A stretch of DNA of 13,635 nt, taken from assembly GCA_036266155.1 (NCBI GenBank), contig DATANR010000207.1, positions 1-13,635 of the forward strand, written 5' to 3'. How positions within the stretch are numbered: the stretch's first letter is position 1; the number at the start of each line of letters is the position of its first letter. Position numbers and translations under genes: made by a program. Under the pieces are notes generated by a model. It was not told the DNA's origin. It made no database searches and saw nothing but the letters and a program-made list of their open reading frames with translations. The stretch is from SIAJ01 sp036266155 (GTDB taxonomy: Bacteria; Planctomycetota; Planctomycetia; Gemmatales; Gemmataceae). This document shows, in pieces, positions 7,264 to 13,635 of this stretch.

Positions 7264-8391
7264 CTAGGCCCGTTTGCTGACCAGAGCCAGCACTTCCTTC
7301 ACTTGCTCGAAGCCGCGCTTAAGGAGGAAATTCGAGTCGCGACCAAAGCTCTTCATGCCAAGCACGAAGTATCCGGGCTCCGGCTGACGCACCGATCCGT
7401 TGGCGAATTCGCTGATATGTAACTCACGCGTCAAATTGCTGTCCGCCAGGTAGCCGACATTGCCGATGACGCGGTCGACTTCCCAGGTCATCGGCTTGCC
7501 GTTGCATCGGCCGCAGACGCGGAAGCCCTTGTCGGGGCCGTGACTCGTCACTTCGTCAAGCAAAATCTGCGCGCGATACTCGACGTTGCCGTCGCCGCGG
7601 GCAGCGAGGTTGTTCGCCTTCGCCGCGAGGCGATCGCGTTCGCGGAGCGGATCATTTGGATTGCGTTGCAAGGGGGTGGAGCGTGGGCCGCGCGTGAGCC
7701 AGATGACCCACGTCGCGGCGTTTTCTTCTGCGAGTTGAGCGAGCGCGCATACGGTCGTCGCCGCCGAGTACCCGCCGCCCACGACGATCACACTCTTGCC
7801 CGCATACTGAGCCTTGCGGCGGCCGAGCACGTCGTCCAAGCCATAGCTGATCTGTTTCTCGGCCGCGATCTCGCCCGCCGCCGGGATGCCGCCATCGCCG
7901 AGCCAGGCGTGGCGGCCATAGGTGCCCGTGCAATCGAGCACGACGTCTGCTTCCTCGAAACGCTCCGCCCCTTTGTCATCGCGCAACAGCAATCGAAATG
8001 GAGCGGCGATTCGTTTTGGGTCCGTTGGCCCGTCAGTCTTCAAGACGCCGGAGCGGCCGACGGTCACGACAAAGGTTCGCGTCTTGACCGCGTCCGCGAG
8101 CTTCGCCGTGAGTGTCAGCGGCACCAGATAGGCGTCGCGGTATTCGAGCCCCGTGAGCAGATCGTTTGGGCCGGGAAGCTGATGCTGCGGATGTTCCTCG
8201 CGGATAAGATCGAGGCCGAGCGGCGTGCTGTTCATGCCGAACGGCGTGAACAGGCGGACGTGACCCCACTGGCCCAGCGCCTCGGCCACGTCGCCGCGCT
8301 CATAGACGGTGACCGGGTGGCCGAGGTGTACGGCTTGTGCCGCGGCCTCGAGTCCGATGGGCCCCGCTCCGAGAACGGCGATGCGTGGCAT
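7264..8391 (-). CDS. FAD/NAD(P)-dependent oxidoreductase (two-Rossmann flavoprotein)
   Basis: The protein has 375 aa from the ATG at 8391. That start is preferred over an in-frame codon at 8430 because it opens directly into the first dinucleotide fold, follows an AAGGAGGG sequence, and the longer version would be translated from the palindrome. Motif one is GAGPIG (8-13) with an acidic residue (Glu31) ending the second strand, typical of FAD binding. Motif two is VVGGGYSA (203-210), a probable NAD(P)H site. VLDCTGTYG (152-160) resembles the ATG-type connecting motif. The C-terminal segment GYFVLGMKSFGRDSNFLL (340-357) is like the FAD-contacting end of thioredoxin-reductase- and monooxygenase-like proteins. 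A CGRC pair (293-296) lies outside the usual redox disulfide position. I cannot assign a substrate. It is the last gene of a four-gene run, 16 bp beyond a large palindrome. Confidence 0.82.
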   Translation of the reverse strand: MPRIAVLGAGPIGLEAAAQAVHLGHPVTVYERGDVAEALGQWGHVRLFTPFGMNSTPLGLDLIREEHPQHQLPGPNDLLTGLEYRDAYLVPLTLTAKLADAVKTRTFVVTVGRSGVLKTDGPTDPKRIAAPFRLLLRDDKGAERFEEADVVLDCTGTYGRHAWLGDGGIPAAGEIAAEKQISYGLDDVLGRRKAQYAGKSVIVVGGGYSAATTVCALAQLAEENAATWVIWLTRGPRSTPLQRNPNDPLRERDRLAAKANNLAARGDGNVEYRAQILLDEVTSHGPDKGFRVCGRCNGKPMTWEVDRVIGNVGYLADSNLTRELHISEFANGSVRQPEPGYFVLGMKSFGRDSNFLLKRGFEQVKEVLALVSKRA

Positions 8392-8393
8392 GA

Positions 8394-8401
8394 CCCTCCT
8401 T
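8394..8401 (-). promoter_or_regulatory. Ribosome binding site of the oxidoreductase gene
   Basis: AAGGAGGG on the minus strand is the strongest Shine-Dalgarno match I noticed in the window. Its GGAGG core ends only three bases before the ATG at 8391, closer than usual. It lies just outside the palindrome at 8407-8477, so the hairpin does not cover it directly, but a folded stem would sit against an initiating ribosome. It decides the start at 8391 over the upstream in-frame codon. Confidence 0.6.
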
Positions 8402-8406
8402 GGACG

Positions 8407-8477
8407 TGGCGAGCGGAGGTGCGTAAGCACTCCGATAATGTCACAGCATCGGGGTGCTTACGCACCTCCGCTCGCCA
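8407..8477. repeat. 71-bp palindromic element, 30-bp stem with 11-nt loop
   Basis: Bases 8408-8430 and 8454-8476 are perfect 23-bp reverse complements (starting GGCGAGCGGAGGTGCGTAAG). The pairing continues outward by T8407-A8477 and inward by one T-G wobble (8431/8453) and five more pairs (CCGAT/ATCGG), leaving the loop AATGTCACAGC (8437-8447). The element begins two bases after the dehydrogenase stop codon and ends 15 bases before the oxidoreductase ATG, nearly filling that spacer. No T-run follows the stem on the minus strand. Its length and near-perfect symmetry fit a REP/MITE-like interspersed palindrome or a strong mRNA processing or attenuation hairpin. I have an uncertain memory of related GCGAGCGG palindromes being dispersed in planctomycete genomes. 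No second copy is visible in this window. Confidence 0.85.
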
Positions 8478-8478
8478 A

Positions 8479-9504
8479 TTACGCTACCTCGACGATTGCC
8501 TTGATCACCCCCGTCTCCGGCTTCGTGTATGACGGGAAGTTGTCGATCAAGTCGGCGAACTTGGTTCGGTGCATGATCCACGGCCGCGTGTCGATCTTGC
8601 CGTCTTCGATGAGGCCGATGATCCGTTTGAAGTCGCCGGGCATCGCGTTGCGAGAGGCAAAGACGGTCATCTCACGCCGATGCAAAAGGGGGTCGGGGAA
8701 GCTCACGGAGTCGGTCACAATGCCGACGAAGACGATGCGGCCCGTGAATGCAACATATTCGAAGGCGCCGCACATCGACTTCGTGCTGCCGGTCGCGTCG
8801 AACACCACGGGATAGAGCGTGCCGCCCGTTTGGGCGTGCATCTCCTTGAGCGATTCCTCCGGCGTCGTCATCGTGATGGTGCGGTGCACGCCCATCGCGT
8901 TCTTGCAGAAGTCGAGTCGCTTCTGGTTCATGTCGAGGACGGTGATCGTCGCGCCCGTTAACTTGACGAACTCGATCACCGACAAACCAATCGGGCCGGC
9001 GCCGATGACGAGCACGTTGTCGCCGGCTTGCGGGCCGCCGCGATCGACGGCGTGACAGCCGATCGCCAATGTCTCCACCAGAGCGAGCTGGTCGAGCGTC
9101 AGCTTGGTTGACGGATGCAGCTTGCGTGCGGGCACGATGAACCGCGGGCGCATGCCGCCGTCGGTGTGGACGCCGAGGACTTGCAGGTTTTCGCAGCAAT
9201 TGCCGCGGCCGCGCTGGCACGAGAAGCAGCGCTGGCAATTCATGTACGGCTCAACGGAACAGCGATCGCCGGGCCGCACATTCTCGACGCCGGATCCGAC
9301 GGCTTCGATCTCGATGCCGAGCTCGTGTCCCGGAATGCGCGGATAGCTGAAGAACGGCATCTTGCCGAGAAACCCACTGATGTCGGTGCCGCAGATGCCG
9401 ACGCGGTGAACGCGAATGAGCGCTTCACCCGGACCCGGCGTTGCAGCTTCCGGAATCGTAATCGTGCGGAACCGGCCGGGCTGTTCGAGCTGAATGGCTT
9501 GCAT
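8479..9504 (-). CDS. Zinc-dependent medium-chain alcohol/polyol dehydrogenase
   Basis: The protein has 341 aa from the ATG at 9504, which has GAGG five bases upstream. The frame extends further upstream, but that part overlaps the permease gene and looks non-coding. The GroES-like domain has catalytic zinc ligands Cys38 (GICGTD) and His60-Glu61 (PGHE), with Glu144 as the likely remaining ligand. A structural zinc loop carries Cys90, Cys93, Cys96 and Cys103/104. The Rossmann motif is GAGPIG (168-173) and Asp191 ends the second strand, favouring NAD over NADP. LGVHTDGGM (110-118) and the C-terminal FASRNAMPGDFKRII (282-296) resemble the RspB/L-idonate/L-galactonate dehydrogenase branch, so a sugar acid or polyol substrate is a reasonable guess but not demonstrated. 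It is a cytoplasmic NAD-linked oxidoreductase, about 50 bp downstream of the ABC permease, with a long palindrome immediately after its stop. Confidence 0.9.
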   Translation of the reverse strand: MQAIQLEQPGRFRTITIPEAATPGPGEALIRVHRVGICGTDISGFLGKMPFFSYPRIPGHELGIEIEAVGSGVENVRPGDRCSVEPYMNCQRCFSCQRGRGNCCENLQVLGVHTDGGMRPRFIVPARKLHPSTKLTLDQLALVETLAIGCHAVDRGGPQAGDNVLVIGAGPIGLSVIEFVKLTGATITVLDMNQKRLDFCKNAMGVHRTITMTTPEESLKEMHAQTGGTLYPVVFDATGSTKSMCGAFEYVAFTGRIVFVGIVTDSVSFPDPLLHRREMTVFASRNAMPGDFKRIIGLIEDGKIDTRPWIMHRTKFADLIDNFPSYTKPETGVIKAIVEVA

Positions 9505-9554
9505 GTCGGCCTCGCGGCGGGCGGCGTTGTTGTACAGCCCGTGGCCCGACCCGC

Positions 9555-10568
9555 CTAATACTCCGCGTTGCGGAACTCCCAGGCCGCGATCCCGAACATG
9601 CCTGCGGCAAACAGCAGCGACGCAAGCGCGGACATGAACAGGTCCATCTGACCCTTCTTGCGCACCGCATCGAACTCTGGCACACTGGCCGCGACGCCAT
9701 TCGTTTCCAATGCGTCGTCGAAGATCACATTGAGATCGCCGGGCTTCGGCAATGTCCAATAGCCAACTTCGAGAACAAATCTTGAACCAGATCCCATTCC
9801 TGCGGGATCATGAGCGACGACGGCGTGACGGCCAAAGTTCATTCCCCAACACATGACCCAGAAAAGCAACGTGCCGAACACACACACGACCGTGCTGCGC
9901 GTCCACACGGCCAGCATGGCCGAGAAACTGTAGAAGGCAGTGAAGTGCAGCAGCAAGATGGGAATCGCGAGAAGATAGCGGCCATCGAACACGCCGGTGA
10001 CGATGCCCAGCGCCAGCCACGTGCCAATGACAAAGAACGAAGCCTGGAGAAACACAAACACAAGCACGCCGAGCACTTTGCCCATGAGCAAGCTCCAGCG
10101 TGGCACGGGCTTCGCGAGCAGAACCGTGGCGTGATTAGGATCGAGAAAGGTCGGCAGGAACCCGGCGGTCCAGACGATGGCGAGAAAGATACCCGCCGTG
10201 CCCGCGATCAGACCGGCGAGCCACACTTGCAGAAAACGAACGGAGTCCGTGCGGCCACGCGGCGTTTGCAGCGTAAACGCGCCAAAGCCAAGCGACAGTT
10301 CGTCACCGCCGATGATTTCGACTCCATCCTTGACGGTTCCTTCGGTCCCAAGCTTCTTCGCTTGCGGGTCGTTCTTCGGGATGACGTAAGGAGTCTCGCC
10401 TGGCGCCAGCGGCAATCGTGGCCGATCCTGGACGCGGACGCCGAGACAGAAGATGATGCATAGAGCGCTGACGCCCATCATCGCCCAGAACAGGCGCGAG
10501 GCGAGCGACTGTCGCAGCGTGTCGCGTACCATCCAGCCAATGGCCAGAAGTGCGGCAGGCAAATTCAT
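9555..10568 (-). CDS. ABC-2 type transporter permease
   Basis: The protein has 337 aa. The ATG at 10566-10568 overlaps the TGA of the ATPase gene (10565-10567) as ATGA, and GGGAG lies six bases upstream, indicating translational coupling. About six hydrophobic segments are visible, near residues 26-44, 113-139, 158-193 (long, perhaps two passes), 198-222, 225-245 and 308-330. A soluble loop of about 65 residues lies between the first and second; the loop at about 246-306 is also polar. LLAKPVPRWSLLMGK (150-164) resembles the segment ABC-2 permeases use to contact the ATPase. It would be the membrane half of an exporter with the neighbouring ATPase. Substrate is unknown; such pairs in planctomycetes are commonly uncharacterised. 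Confidence is high for class and low for function. Confidence 0.88.
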   Translation of the reverse strand: MNLPAALLAIGWMVRDTLRQSLASRLFWAMMGVSALCIIFCLGVRVQDRPRLPLAPGETPYVIPKNDPQAKKLGTEGTVKDGVEIIGGDELSLGFGAFTLQTPRGRTDSVRFLQVWLAGLIAGTAGIFLAIVWTAGFLPTFLDPNHATVLLAKPVPRWSLLMGKVLGVLVFVFLQASFFVIGTWLALGIVTGVFDGRYLLAIPILLLHFTAFYSFSAMLAVWTRSTVVCVFGTLLFWVMCWGMNFGRHAVVAHDPAGMGSGSRFVLEVGYWTLPKPGDLNVIFDDALETNGVAASVPEFDAVRKKGQMDLFMSALASLLFAAGMFGIAAWEFRNAEY

Positions 10569-11320
10569 GTGCTGCTCCCTTCATAGAGGGGCCGAAGGGT
10601 TTGTTCGAGCGAGCGTGGCTGGCCCGTCTTCGGGTCGCGTGTCAGATCGGCGACCGCGGCATCCTTGACGATCGACCCATTAACGATGACCGCGACGCGA
10701 TCGCACGTTTGCTCAACTTCCGACAGGACGTGCGAGACGATCAGCACCGTCTTGCCGCGGGACTTGCGGCTCGCAATGACTTCGCGCAGAAGCGTACGTC
10801 CAACCAGATCGAGGCCCTCGGTCGGTTCATCGAGCACAAGCAGGTCCGGATCGTTTAGAAGTGCCTGGGCGAGTCCGAGCCGCTGGACCATTCCCTTGCT
10901 GAAGCGCGAGATTGGTTCCGCGACACGGTCGGCCAAACCGACAAGCTTGAGCAATTCGTCGACGCGTGCCGGAATTCCCTCGGGCTTCATCAACGTCAGT
11001 GCCGCGTAAAAGCGGAGCAATTCTCGAGCGTTGAGGTAGCGAGGGAAGTGCTGGTTCTCGTGCATGTAGCCGACGCGGGCAAGCGTCGTGATGTCAGACG
11101 CCGGTCGCCCGAAACGCGATACTTTTCCTTCCGTCGGCCGGCCGAGCGCCAGGAGCATCTTGATCAGCGTCGTCTTGCCGGCCCGGTTCGGCCCAAGTAA
11201 CCCGAACACCTGTCCTTCCGGTATTTGCAACGAAACGTTCGCCACGGCGCGCGTGCCGCGGCGGCTTGACCAGCCGGTCGAGTAGAGTTTGCCGACGTTT
11301 TCGAAGGCAGCCGCAGTCAT
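10565..11320 (-). CDS. ABC transporter ATP-binding protein (ABC-2 exporter type)
   Basis: The protein has 251 aa from the ATG at 11320; an upstream in-frame codon at 11374 would run into the terminator-like hairpin and adds no recognisable sequence. Walker A is GPNRAGKT (43-50), with Arg46 where most ABC ATPases have Gly; the essential Gly48-Lys49-Thr50 are present. Gln90 (ENQHFP) is the Q-loop, FSKGM (140-144) the signature, LVLDEP (161-166) Walker B with catalytic Glu165, followed by a D-loop TEGLD (167-171), and His197 (VSHVLSE) the H-loop. The protein should hydrolyse ATP to drive the permease encoded next, with which it overlaps by 4 bp. The ribosome site is weak. No promoter is convincing: a TTGGCA/CTTTAT pair exists, but its -10 box would overlap the start codon. 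Confidence 0.92.
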   Translation of the reverse strand: MTAAAFENVGKLYSTGWSSRRGTRAVANVSLQIPEGQVFGLLGPNRAGKTTLIKMLLALGRPTEGKVSRFGRPASDITTLARVGYMHENQHFPRYLNARELLRFYAALTLMKPEGIPARVDELLKLVGLADRVAEPISRFSKGMVQRLGLAQALLNDPDLLVLDEPTEGLDLVGRTLLREVIASRKSRGKTVLIVSHVLSEVEQTCDRVAVIVNGSIVKDAAVADLTRDPKTGQPRSLEQTLRPLYEGSST

Positions 11321-11353
11321 AAAGTCTGCATCAGGGGGCACTGCCAACGTAGA

Positions 11354-11391
11354 AGCCGCCCGGCCGCCTCGCAAGAGACGGCCGGGCGGCT
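11354..11391 (-). terminator. Terminator-like hairpin after the TadG-like gene
   Basis: GCCGCCCGGCCG (11355-11366) and CGGCCGGGCGGC (11379-11390) are perfect 12-bp complements, extended by A11354-T11391. After one C-A mismatch three more pairs (CTC/GAG) close a four-base loop (GCAA on the plus strand). It lies about 39 bp beyond the stop codon at 11430 on the minus strand. Only TTCT follows the stem in that direction, so the U-tract is poor and it may act as an mRNA 3'-end stabiliser or a weak terminator. It also separates this gene from the ABC operon. Confidence 0.6.
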
Positions 11392-11429
11392 CGGATCGTC
11401 GCGATCGTCACTCGCCCGTCACATCCGTG

Positions 11430-13635
11430 CTACTCGATCAAGGCGACCTGGATACCACCTTGCATGATTCGCTCCATCGCCTGACGAATCTTATCGATGC
11501 GCTGGGTGTAGGTCCCAGTGATCATCTTGTAGCTCTCGATCGTGTTGGTTGTGGCGTCCGCCGGCATACCGCTGGTCATTTGAATATTACGCAAGAACTC
11601 GAGGGCGCGCGTCTTCAACGCTGAGGTTGTTGTGTCTTCAAACAAGTAGCCGAAAGCGAGCGTGTGAATGCGAGCGGGGCTCCGTGTCGTTGAGAATCCG
11701 GGGCCGGTGTTGCTCATGCCGGACCAGCCCGTGTATTTGGTCGGCGTGGACGCAGGCAGATTGCCGGCGCCCGTATTACAGGCCACGTATTGAGGCAGTG
11801 ACGGAAATGACTTCGATCCCGTCGAATCCTGGCAAAGGATCCACGCAGCCGTGACGGTCTGATCAAGCCCGGCCGCATTTCCGTTAGACGGGAGGCTGGT
11901 GTTGGCGGAATTCGAGTTGCCGCCATTGCTGATACTCGTCCAGTTGTACGTGCCGCCGCCGCCGCTAATTGCGCTGAAGGTTCCGTTGCACTTTTGATTG
12001 GCGACACCGTCCGTTTCGAGGATGACGATCTTCGATGCACCCTTGCGACCGTTAAAGCCGCCGTTCCAGTTGAACTGATTGTAAGCCAACATCAAGCCCA
12101 TCGTTGGGTTCGTCCCGCCATTGGCGTTCGGAATGTCCGAGAGAATCGCCGATGGCGTCTGATTCAATCCGGACGGGTTTCCGGATGTCGGTGAACTGGT
12201 GGTATACGGCACAACTTCGCTACCCACTGTTCCCAGGCCGTTAACCAGGGAGAACGGGTAGAAGAGGCAGTTTTTCATGGTGTCGTAGCTCTTGCCCATC
12301 GCCACTCGCGGCGTGGCATAGCCGTCATAGCTCGACCACATATTCAGCGTGGCCAGATCATTCGGGTGGTTCTTCTTGATATCGTCGAGTGCCGACTGAA
12401 TACCGGCCTTGAGCTGCCAAGTGTGAGCTTCATAGGTCGTGCCGGCAAACCAGTTGTAATCCAGGTTCTGCGAATTCATTGAAAGAAAAGCCATCATGGT
12501 AAGCGGGCCAAACCACATATGCAGCCGGGGGTGAACCGGACAGTCGTCGTAGGCCATGTACGGCTTTGGCGAGCCAGTCAAGCTGGACGCGGCGGTAATC
12601 TTTGGCGTGCCGTACGTCGACGCGCCAAACGTGTTGTCGGTGTCGGTGCCGTAGAGCGTTTGCAGACGGTTGTGCTCCCCGCAGCCGATGACCAAATCGA
12701 TGTAGCCCTTCCAGAAGCGCTGGTCCGCCGTGGCGCTGGAGCTGATGATCCCAGTCGACCAGTCCATTGGAATCGTGGTCGGAATCGCCGTGTAGTAACA
12801 AACCCGACCGGCCCGGAGAGATGGCGGCAGAGTCTGCGGGCCGTTCTTGATCCAGGCGAGAATCGCGTCGTAGTTCGGAATGTAGTTCACCGTGCCGCCC
12901 AGGTTTTGCGAAAGCCATTGACCAATGCTACCTGCTGTGGTGCTGAACAGCTTGCTGTTGTCGGCAATGGGTGATCCCTTGGTCGACGACGTGCCGGGCG
13001 CCAAGAAAAAGCGCTTGCGCCAGTCGGCGATCCAGTTTCCGGACCCGTCCTGAACCGGATTCGACCCCGAAATGGTCGATGGGTTAGCTCCCGTTGTATA
13101 GCGCGCGTCCGGCGGCCAGATATAGAACGATTTGCCGTAGTAGCCCGGCCCCATCGTGTAGCCCTTGAACGTTCCAGTGTTCTTGAACGTCAAGCTCGAA
13201 TAGTCGTAGCCGCCACCTGTACCGAGCGTCTCCCAACTCGTGTTGCGCGTGCTCGTTGTGACAGTCGAAATGTTCAACATTTCGGCTGCCGTCTTGGCGT
13301 AATCGGTGGCGACTGGCGCCGTGCTCGAATTGCCCCATTTCAATGGCCACCGATCACCGGCATAGCTGCCGGCATATTGACTGGTCCAACTGCTCGGGGC
13401 CGGCGTACAAACGGGCGAGTTGTTGATGTTGAACGACGCCGCCGTGAGGTCGCCGTTGTAAACGAACGCATTCGGACCGCCAACCGCGGCCGTGGTTTGG
13501 AAATTGGAGACGATCGGCGGCCCATTCGTTGTGGTGGTAGTGAGGTTGTTGATCGCGTGCGTTTCGCCGCCGCTGTCAATAAAAGGATCGAGACACATCA
13601 TTGGATTTGGGCTGCCGGCCGTCGCCACGGGATAC
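11430..13635 (-). CDS. TadG/VWA-like secreted or pilus-associated protein, N-terminus outside the window
   Basis: The frame is open to the right edge of the window and ends in TAG at 11430-11432, giving about 734 C-terminal residues. The GTG at 13626-13628 is not a supported start because in-frame codons continue past it. The sequence is rich in Asn, Thr, Ser, Gly, Tyr and Trp and poor in Lys/Glu, typical of an exported surface protein. Near bases 11990-12035 the segment KIVILETDGVANQKC resembles the central strand and TDG loop of von Willebrand A domains, and RIHTLAFGYLF (about 11640-11675) resembles the following strand. The DxSxS metal site and any TadG-type N-terminal membrane helix would lie in the missing part. 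The C-terminus ends IMQGGIQVALIE. Planctomycetes encode large TadG-related proteins of this style in Tad pilus contexts, but no other tad gene is visible here. The TadG assignment is inference; an exported protein with a VWA-like region is better supported. Confidence 0.6.
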   Translation of the reverse strand, partial: YPVATAGSPNPMMCLDPFIDSGGETHAINNLTTTTTNGPPIVSNFQTTAAVGGPNAFVYNGDLTAASFNINNSPVCTPAPSSWTSQYAGSYAGDRWPLKWGNSSTAPVATDYAKTAAEMLNISTVTTSTRNTSWETLGTGGGYDYSSLTFKNTGTFKGYTMGPGYYGKSFYIWPPDARYTTGANPSTISGSNPVQDGSGNWIADWRKRFFLAPGTSSTKGSPIADNSKLFSTTAGSIGQWLSQNLGGTVNYIPNYDAILAWIKNGPQTLPPSLRAGRVCYYTAIPTTIPMDWSTGIISSSATADQRFWKGYIDLVIGCGEHNRLQTLYGTDTDNTFGASTYGTPKITAASSLTGSPKPYMAYDDCPVHPRLHMWFGPLTMMAFLSMNSQNLDYNWFAGTTYEAHTWQLKAGIQSALDDIKKNHPNDLATLNMWSSYDGYATPRVAMGKSYDTMKNCLFYPFSLVNGLGTVGSEVVPYTTSSPTSGNPSGLNQTPSAILSDIPNANGGTNPTMGLMLAYNQFNWNGGFNGRKGASKIVILETDGVANQKCNGTFSAISGGGGTYNWTSISNGGNSNSANTSLPSNGNAAGLDQTVTAAWILCQDSTGSKSFPSLPQYVACNTGAGNLPASTPTKYTGWSGMSNTGPGFSTTRSPARIHTLAFGYLFEDTTTSALKTRALEFLRNIQMTSGMPADATTNTIESYKMITGTYTQRIDKIRQAMERIMQGGIQVALIE

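Noticed and set aside
6904..7422. 172-codon plus-strand frame
   Set aside because: Its 3' third is antisense to the oxidoreductase gene, and the rest lies in the intergenic region without a ribosome site or motif.
8392..8430. 13-residue N-terminal extension of the oxidoreductase
   Set aside because: It would be encoded by one arm of the palindrome and put an unlikely Arg-rich tail before the FAD-binding motif. The Shine-Dalgarno sequence supports 8391.
9505..9759. 85-residue N-terminal extension of the zinc dehydrogenase
   Set aside because: It overlaps the permease gene and has no dehydrogenase-like sequence. The ATG at 9504 has a good ribosome site and matches normal family length.
11315..11343. 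TTGGCA-17-CTTTAT promoter for the ABC operon
   Set aside because: The -10 box overlaps the ATG at 11320, so transcription would begin inside the gene.
11321..11374. 18-residue extension of the ABC ATPase
   Set aside because: It runs into the terminator-like hairpin and has no ABC-like sequence.
1..13635. CRISPR array, tRNA/rRNA, transposase, phage or defence genes
   Set aside because: No regularly spaced direct repeats, RNA gene signatures or corresponding protein motifs were seen on either strand.

Overview
The window looks like chromosomal DNA of a planctomycete. The clearest marker is the minus-strand pair of a 'planctomycete cytochrome c + DUF1549 + DUF1553' protein followed by a DUF1501 protein, a combination typical of that phylum. 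GC-rich coding DNA, Sec/Tat-like leaders, a Tad/TadG-like secreted protein and planctomycete-style ABC transporter genes agree with this. The species cannot be named from the sequence alone.

Layout. (1) 1-1708, plus strand: the 3' part of a protoglobin-family haem protein, then after 32 bp an exported protein with a single haem c motif and no domain I recognise. (2) 1780-5866, minus strand: a putative promoter, the 880-aa PSCyt1/DUF1549/DUF1553 protein, and the Tat-signal DUF1501 protein as an adjacent operon. The plus and minus blocks converge across 71 bp at 1709-1779. (3) 5967-6812, minus: a NagD-type HAD phosphatase with a GTG start. (4) 6813-7263: a 451-bp gap with no convincing gene. 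(5) 7264-11320, minus: four genes in one direction. In transcription order they are an ABC-2 ATPase, its permease (4-bp ATGA overlap), a zinc-dependent medium-chain dehydrogenase, and a two-Rossmann flavoprotein-like oxidoreductase. A near-perfect 30-bp-stem palindrome separates the last two. (6) 11430-13635, minus: the 3' part of a TadG/VWA-like surface protein, closed by a terminator-like hairpin and cut by the window end.

How the genes fit. The DUF1553/DUF1501 pair is almost certainly one exported redox/hydrolase-like unit, but its biochemical role is unknown for the whole family. The ABC ATPase and permease form one exporter-type complex. The dehydrogenase and oxidoreductase downstream are probably cotranscribed with it, but no shared substrate can be inferred. 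The protoglobin and the haem c protein may be a gas/redox pair, based on adjacency only. I did not find CRISPR arrays, tRNA or rRNA genes, insertion sequences, phage genes or a recognisable defence system. The most unusual non-coding structure is the palindrome at 8407-8477.
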